DNA of 64,000 bases from contig JBCBEC010000004.1 of NCBI GenBank assembly GCA_038528965.1, positions 310,001 to 374,000 on the forward strand, in the 5' to 3' direction. The translations under genes were made by a program, and so were the position numbers. Below the pieces are notes generated by a model. It was not told where the DNA came from and searched no databases. It worked only from the letters and a program-made list of their open reading frames with translations. Source of the stretch: Lewinella sp038528965. Its GTDB lineage: Bacteria; Bacteroidota; Bacteroidia; Chitinophagales; Saprospiraceae. Shown here piece after piece: positions 61,758 to 64,000 of the stretch (positions are counted from its first letter, which is position 1; the number at the start of each line of letters is the position of its first letter).

Positions 61758-62432
61758 ATGAACTTTGGAAAAGAATTTCAGCACTTTGCGGTAGGCCACT
61801 TGGGCATGAGTAGTATGCACCTGGCCAACTATATGGCCCGTACCAGCGCTCCGGCGCAAGCCACTATTTCGCCGATGGTAATTGAGGAACGGTCCCTAAA
61901 CATTGCCCAGCTTGATGTCTTTAGCCGACTGATGATGGATCGCATTATCTTTCTTGGTGTACCTATCAACGACTACGTAGCCAATGTCATTCAAGCCCAG
62001 CTCTTGTTTTTGCACAGTACGGATCCTAAACGAGATATCCAGATGTACATCAACAGCCCAGGAGGTTCGGTAACCGCTGGCCTGGGTATCTACGATACTA
62101 TGCAGTATGTAGAGCCGGACGTAGCCACCATTTGCACGAGCATGTCGGCCAGTATGGCCGCGGTACTATTGAGCACCGGCACTAAGGGCAAACGCTCAGG
62201 ACTACCGCACAGTAGAGTCATGATTCACCAGCCAAGCGGAGGTATGCAAGGCCAGCTTTCGGACATGGAAATCACCTACCAACTGGTTAAGGGTATGCAA
62301 AAAGAGCTCTATCAGATACTCAGCGAGCATACTGGGCAGCCGGTAGATCAGATCACAGCGGACAGTGATCGCGACTACTGGATGTCGGCCGAAGAGGCGA
62401 AAGCCTATGGTATTTTGGATGAAGTACTCTAG
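61758..62432 (+). CDS. clpP: ATP-dependent Clp protease proteolytic subunit ClpP
   Basis: Serine protease barrel (224 residues) that works with ClpX/ClpA. Triad: Ser in ICTSMSASMAAVLL, His in PHSRVMIHQPSGG, Asp in DSDRDYWMSAEEA. DPKRDIQMYINSPGG is conserved. clpX is not in this window. Confidence 0.97.
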   Translation: MNFGKEFQHFAVGHLGMSSMHLANYMARTSAPAQATISPMVIEERSLNIAQLDVFSRLMMDRIIFLGVPINDYVANVIQAQLLFLHSTDPKRDIQMYINSPGGSVTAGLGIYDTMQYVEPDVATICTSMSASMAAVLLSTGTKGKRSGLPHSRVMIHQPSGGMQGQLSDMEITYQLVKGMQKELYQILSEHTGQPVDQITADSDRDYWMSAEEAKAYGILDEVL

Positions 62433-62492
62433 AAAGAGGTCCAGTCTGATTGGAGATGCAAAAGAAAACATCTCCGATCAGCACCTTTCTTC

Positions 62493-62678
62493 TTATTCCC
62501 TATCTAAGTAGCCAAACAAGTCCAATTCTTCATTCTCATCTTCTGAAGAGTAGTAGACTTGTTTAGGCTTATACTTTTGTTTAGCCTGTGGTTTGAGCTT
62601 GGTTCGGCGGCGCTGGTCAGCGCTCTTGATAGTAGGAGTTGCAACTTGCTTTTTCCTGTTCTTATCTGACTTGTTCAT
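62493..62678 (-). CDS. Small basic/acidic hypothetical protein
   Basis: A 61-residue protein starting MNKSDKNRKKQVATPTIKS. The first 45 residues are very basic (DQRRRTKLKPQAKQKYKPKQ) and the last 15 acidic (YYSSEDENEELDLFGYLD). No family recognised; possibly a nucleic-acid-associated protein. The start at 62678 is preferred to 62714. Confidence 0.6.
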   Translation of the reverse strand: MNKSDKNRKKQVATPTIKSADQRRRTKLKPQAKQKYKPKQVYYSSEDENEELDLFGYLDRE

Positions 62679-62947
62679 GATCAGTAACGTTACATTCGCG
62701 ACAAGACTGGTCAAAGTGTTATTGCGCCTTGCCTCGATACAGAAAAGACAATGAATTATCCGGACTAAGAGCTCTATCTTCTTAATGATCAGTGAAGCCT
62801 TTCAATGTGATTTGCAAGTTTTCAACCACTTCTGAAATTTTCACTTATCAAAATGGCACATAGAGGTTTCTTTACGTCCACTTATCCTAACAAGTCTACA
62901 AGAAAAAATAATATCGCGAAAGAGGGGACTACAATTTTTTACGCTTC

Positions 62948-63850
62948 CTACGCTACTTCATGCCCTCGTGCAGCTTCCAGCAAGGTAAACCAGTCTTGGT
63001 CGTCAAACTGGATATCCACGGCCTTCACAGCTGCTGAAAGACGGCTCTGACGAGCGGTACCTAGCACAGGAATAATTCCTGCGGGATGGTGGAGCAACCA
63101 AGCCAACAGCAATACATCACTACCTGGGCTACCATATTTTTCCCCCACATCATCCAGTGCATCAGCTACCCGCCGGGCAGCATCGTCATCGCGGCTAAAG
63201 AGCCCCCCTAGCGGTGACCAAGCCATCGGACACATTTGGTATTGCAGCGCCTGGTCAAAAGTACCGTCGAAGAATGGTTCATCGTGTAATAAACTAGCCT
63301 GCACTTGGTTGGTGACTAGCGGCGTGTGGGCTCTTAAATAATCAACTTGGCTAGGTGTGAAGTTAGACACCCCAAAATGTAGCACCTTTCCACTGGCCTT
63401 CAATTCCGCGAAAGCGGCCGCTACTTCTTCTGCTCGCATCAGTGGACTTGGGCGATGAACCAACAATAGGTCCAAATAGTCGGTCTGTAGGTTTTTCAGA
63501 CTTTGTTCCGCGGACTGGATGATATACTCCTTGCTCGTATCGTAAGCCTTAATTTGGTTCTCGGGCCGTTGTTCACAAACCAGGCGGATACCACACTTAC
63601 TGATCAACTGCACACTAGAACGATCAATAGACATGCCCGCCCAGGCATTACCGAAAGTTGCTTCGGTGGTATAGTGACCGTAGATATCAGCATGATCAAA
63701 GGTGGTGATACCTTCGGATAAACAGTGTTCAATCAGGCCTTGCATATCCTTAATTGGGAGGTTATGCCCCCATACCCCCCAGGTCATTACACCTGCAGTA
63801 AGCCGAGATAAGGTAGGTCCGTTTGGATGAAGCTGAATTGGTGCCAACAT
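62948..63850 (-). CDS. Aldo/keto reductase (YdhF-like)
   Basis: A 300-residue NADPH-dependent reductase. The catalytic tetrad is visible: Asp and Tyr in TTFDHADIYGHY, Lys in QLISKCGIRL and His in LLLVHRPSPLM. LHFGVSNFTPSQVDYL and GIIPVLGTARQSRLS form the cofactor site. Substrate unknown. Confidence 0.94.
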   Translation of the reverse strand: MLAPIQLHPNGPTLSRLTAGVMTWGVWGHNLPIKDMQGLIEHCLSEGITTFDHADIYGHYTTEATFGNAWAGMSIDRSSVQLISKCGIRLVCEQRPENQIKAYDTSKEYIIQSAEQSLKNLQTDYLDLLLVHRPSPLMRAEEVAAAFAELKASGKVLHFGVSNFTPSQVDYLRAHTPLVTNQVQASLLHDEPFFDGTFDQALQYQMCPMAWSPLGGLFSRDDDAARRVADALDDVGEKYGSPGSDVLLLAWLLHHPAGIIPVLGTARQSRLSAAVKAVDIQFDDQDWFTLLEAARGHEVA

Positions 63851-63884
63851 ACTGCCCAGATTTATTTGCTGCTAATGTAAAGGA

Positions 63885-64000
63885 TTAAGTTTGGTTTTCG
63901 TCCAGCCACTTTCCAACCAGTGCTGGTTTATAGTCTGACATCTGCTGCACCAGGCCCGAAATGGAAGAGTCAACCAGCAGCATTTGGCGGTTACTCAATC
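63885..64000 (-). CDS. 3' end of an unidentified gene (window-edge partial)
   Basis: Minus-strand frame open to the window edge, stop TAA at 63887-63885. The last 37 residues include NRQMLLVDSSISGLVQQMSD and YKPALVGKWLDENQT. No stop in 116 bp; it is probably the C terminus of a real protein, not identifiable from this piece. Confidence 0.5.
   Translation of the reverse strand, partial: LSNRQMLLVDSSISGLVQQMSDYKPALVGKWLDENQT

Overview
The window is chromosomal DNA of a Bacteroidota bacterium, most likely class Saprospiria (Lewinella/Haliscomenobacter-like); the phylum call is firm, the class call is an inference. Evidence for the phylum: a T9SS C-terminal sorting domain on the first gene, families largely restricted to Bacteroidota (DUF4270, DUF4286, DUF4290, DUF5916, DUF2851), few Shine-Dalgarno sites, and promoters with the Bacteroidota -7 element TAnnTTTG (three also have a TTG at -33). 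Base composition looks slightly below 50% GC by eye. I see no phage, plasmid backbone, CRISPR array, rRNA operon or complete insertion sequence.

Layout. 1-14.9 kb: the 3' part of a secreted GH13 amylase-like enzyme, an outer-membrane DUF5916 protein, the DUF4286-murA-DUF4290-glmS cell-wall precursor genes, a DUF4270 lipoprotein, a one-domain glycogen synthase-like protein divergent from panC-panD, an exported hypothetical protein and smpB. 15-27.4 kb: a degenerate repeat locus, a DPP-IV type peptidase, an alpha/beta hydrolase, a TIR/substrate-binding-protein fusion, DUF554 and DUF2851 genes with overlapping 3' ends, a polysaccharide export set (O-antigen ligase/polymerase-like, Wzz-like, Wzx flippase) and an Ogt-type methyltransferase. 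27.4-35.3 kb: a complete histidine pathway in the order hisG-D-C-B-H-A-F-IE on the minus strand, split once by a plus-strand DUF5362 gene, and preceded by tRNA-Phe and an attenuator with a His-rich leader peptide. 35.3-46.4 kb: an MtfA-like protein lacking the zinc motif, an M48 lipoprotein protease, a Stf0-type sulfotransferase, a two-component system, a GAF-SpoIIE phosphatase, an alpha/beta hydrolase and glutamine-dependent NAD synthetase. 46.4-64 kb: an SDR enzyme, ParA with a ribbon-helix-helix partner, a thioredoxin-fold protein, a polysaccharide deacetylase, gltX, a LMW-phosphatase/ArsC-like protein, GNAT and DUF3291 genes, anmK, a cytochrome c lipoprotein, a prohibitin homologue, dnaB containing a full-length intein, an ECF-like sigma factor, clpP, a small basic protein, an aldo/keto reductase and the 3' end of another gene.

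How the genes work together. Most are housekeeping. murA and glmS supply and use UDP-GlcNAc for peptidoglycan, and anmK recovers anhydroMurNAc. panC and panD make pantothenate. The his genes form one pathway whose leader encodes four consecutive His codons followed by an intrinsic terminator, so transcription very probably responds to charged tRNA-His. The most unusual items are the tRNA-Phe/his-leader arrangement, the TIR-SBP fusion, the intein inside the DnaB Walker A motif, the ParA/RHH pair, and several repeat or hairpin-rich intergenic elements.
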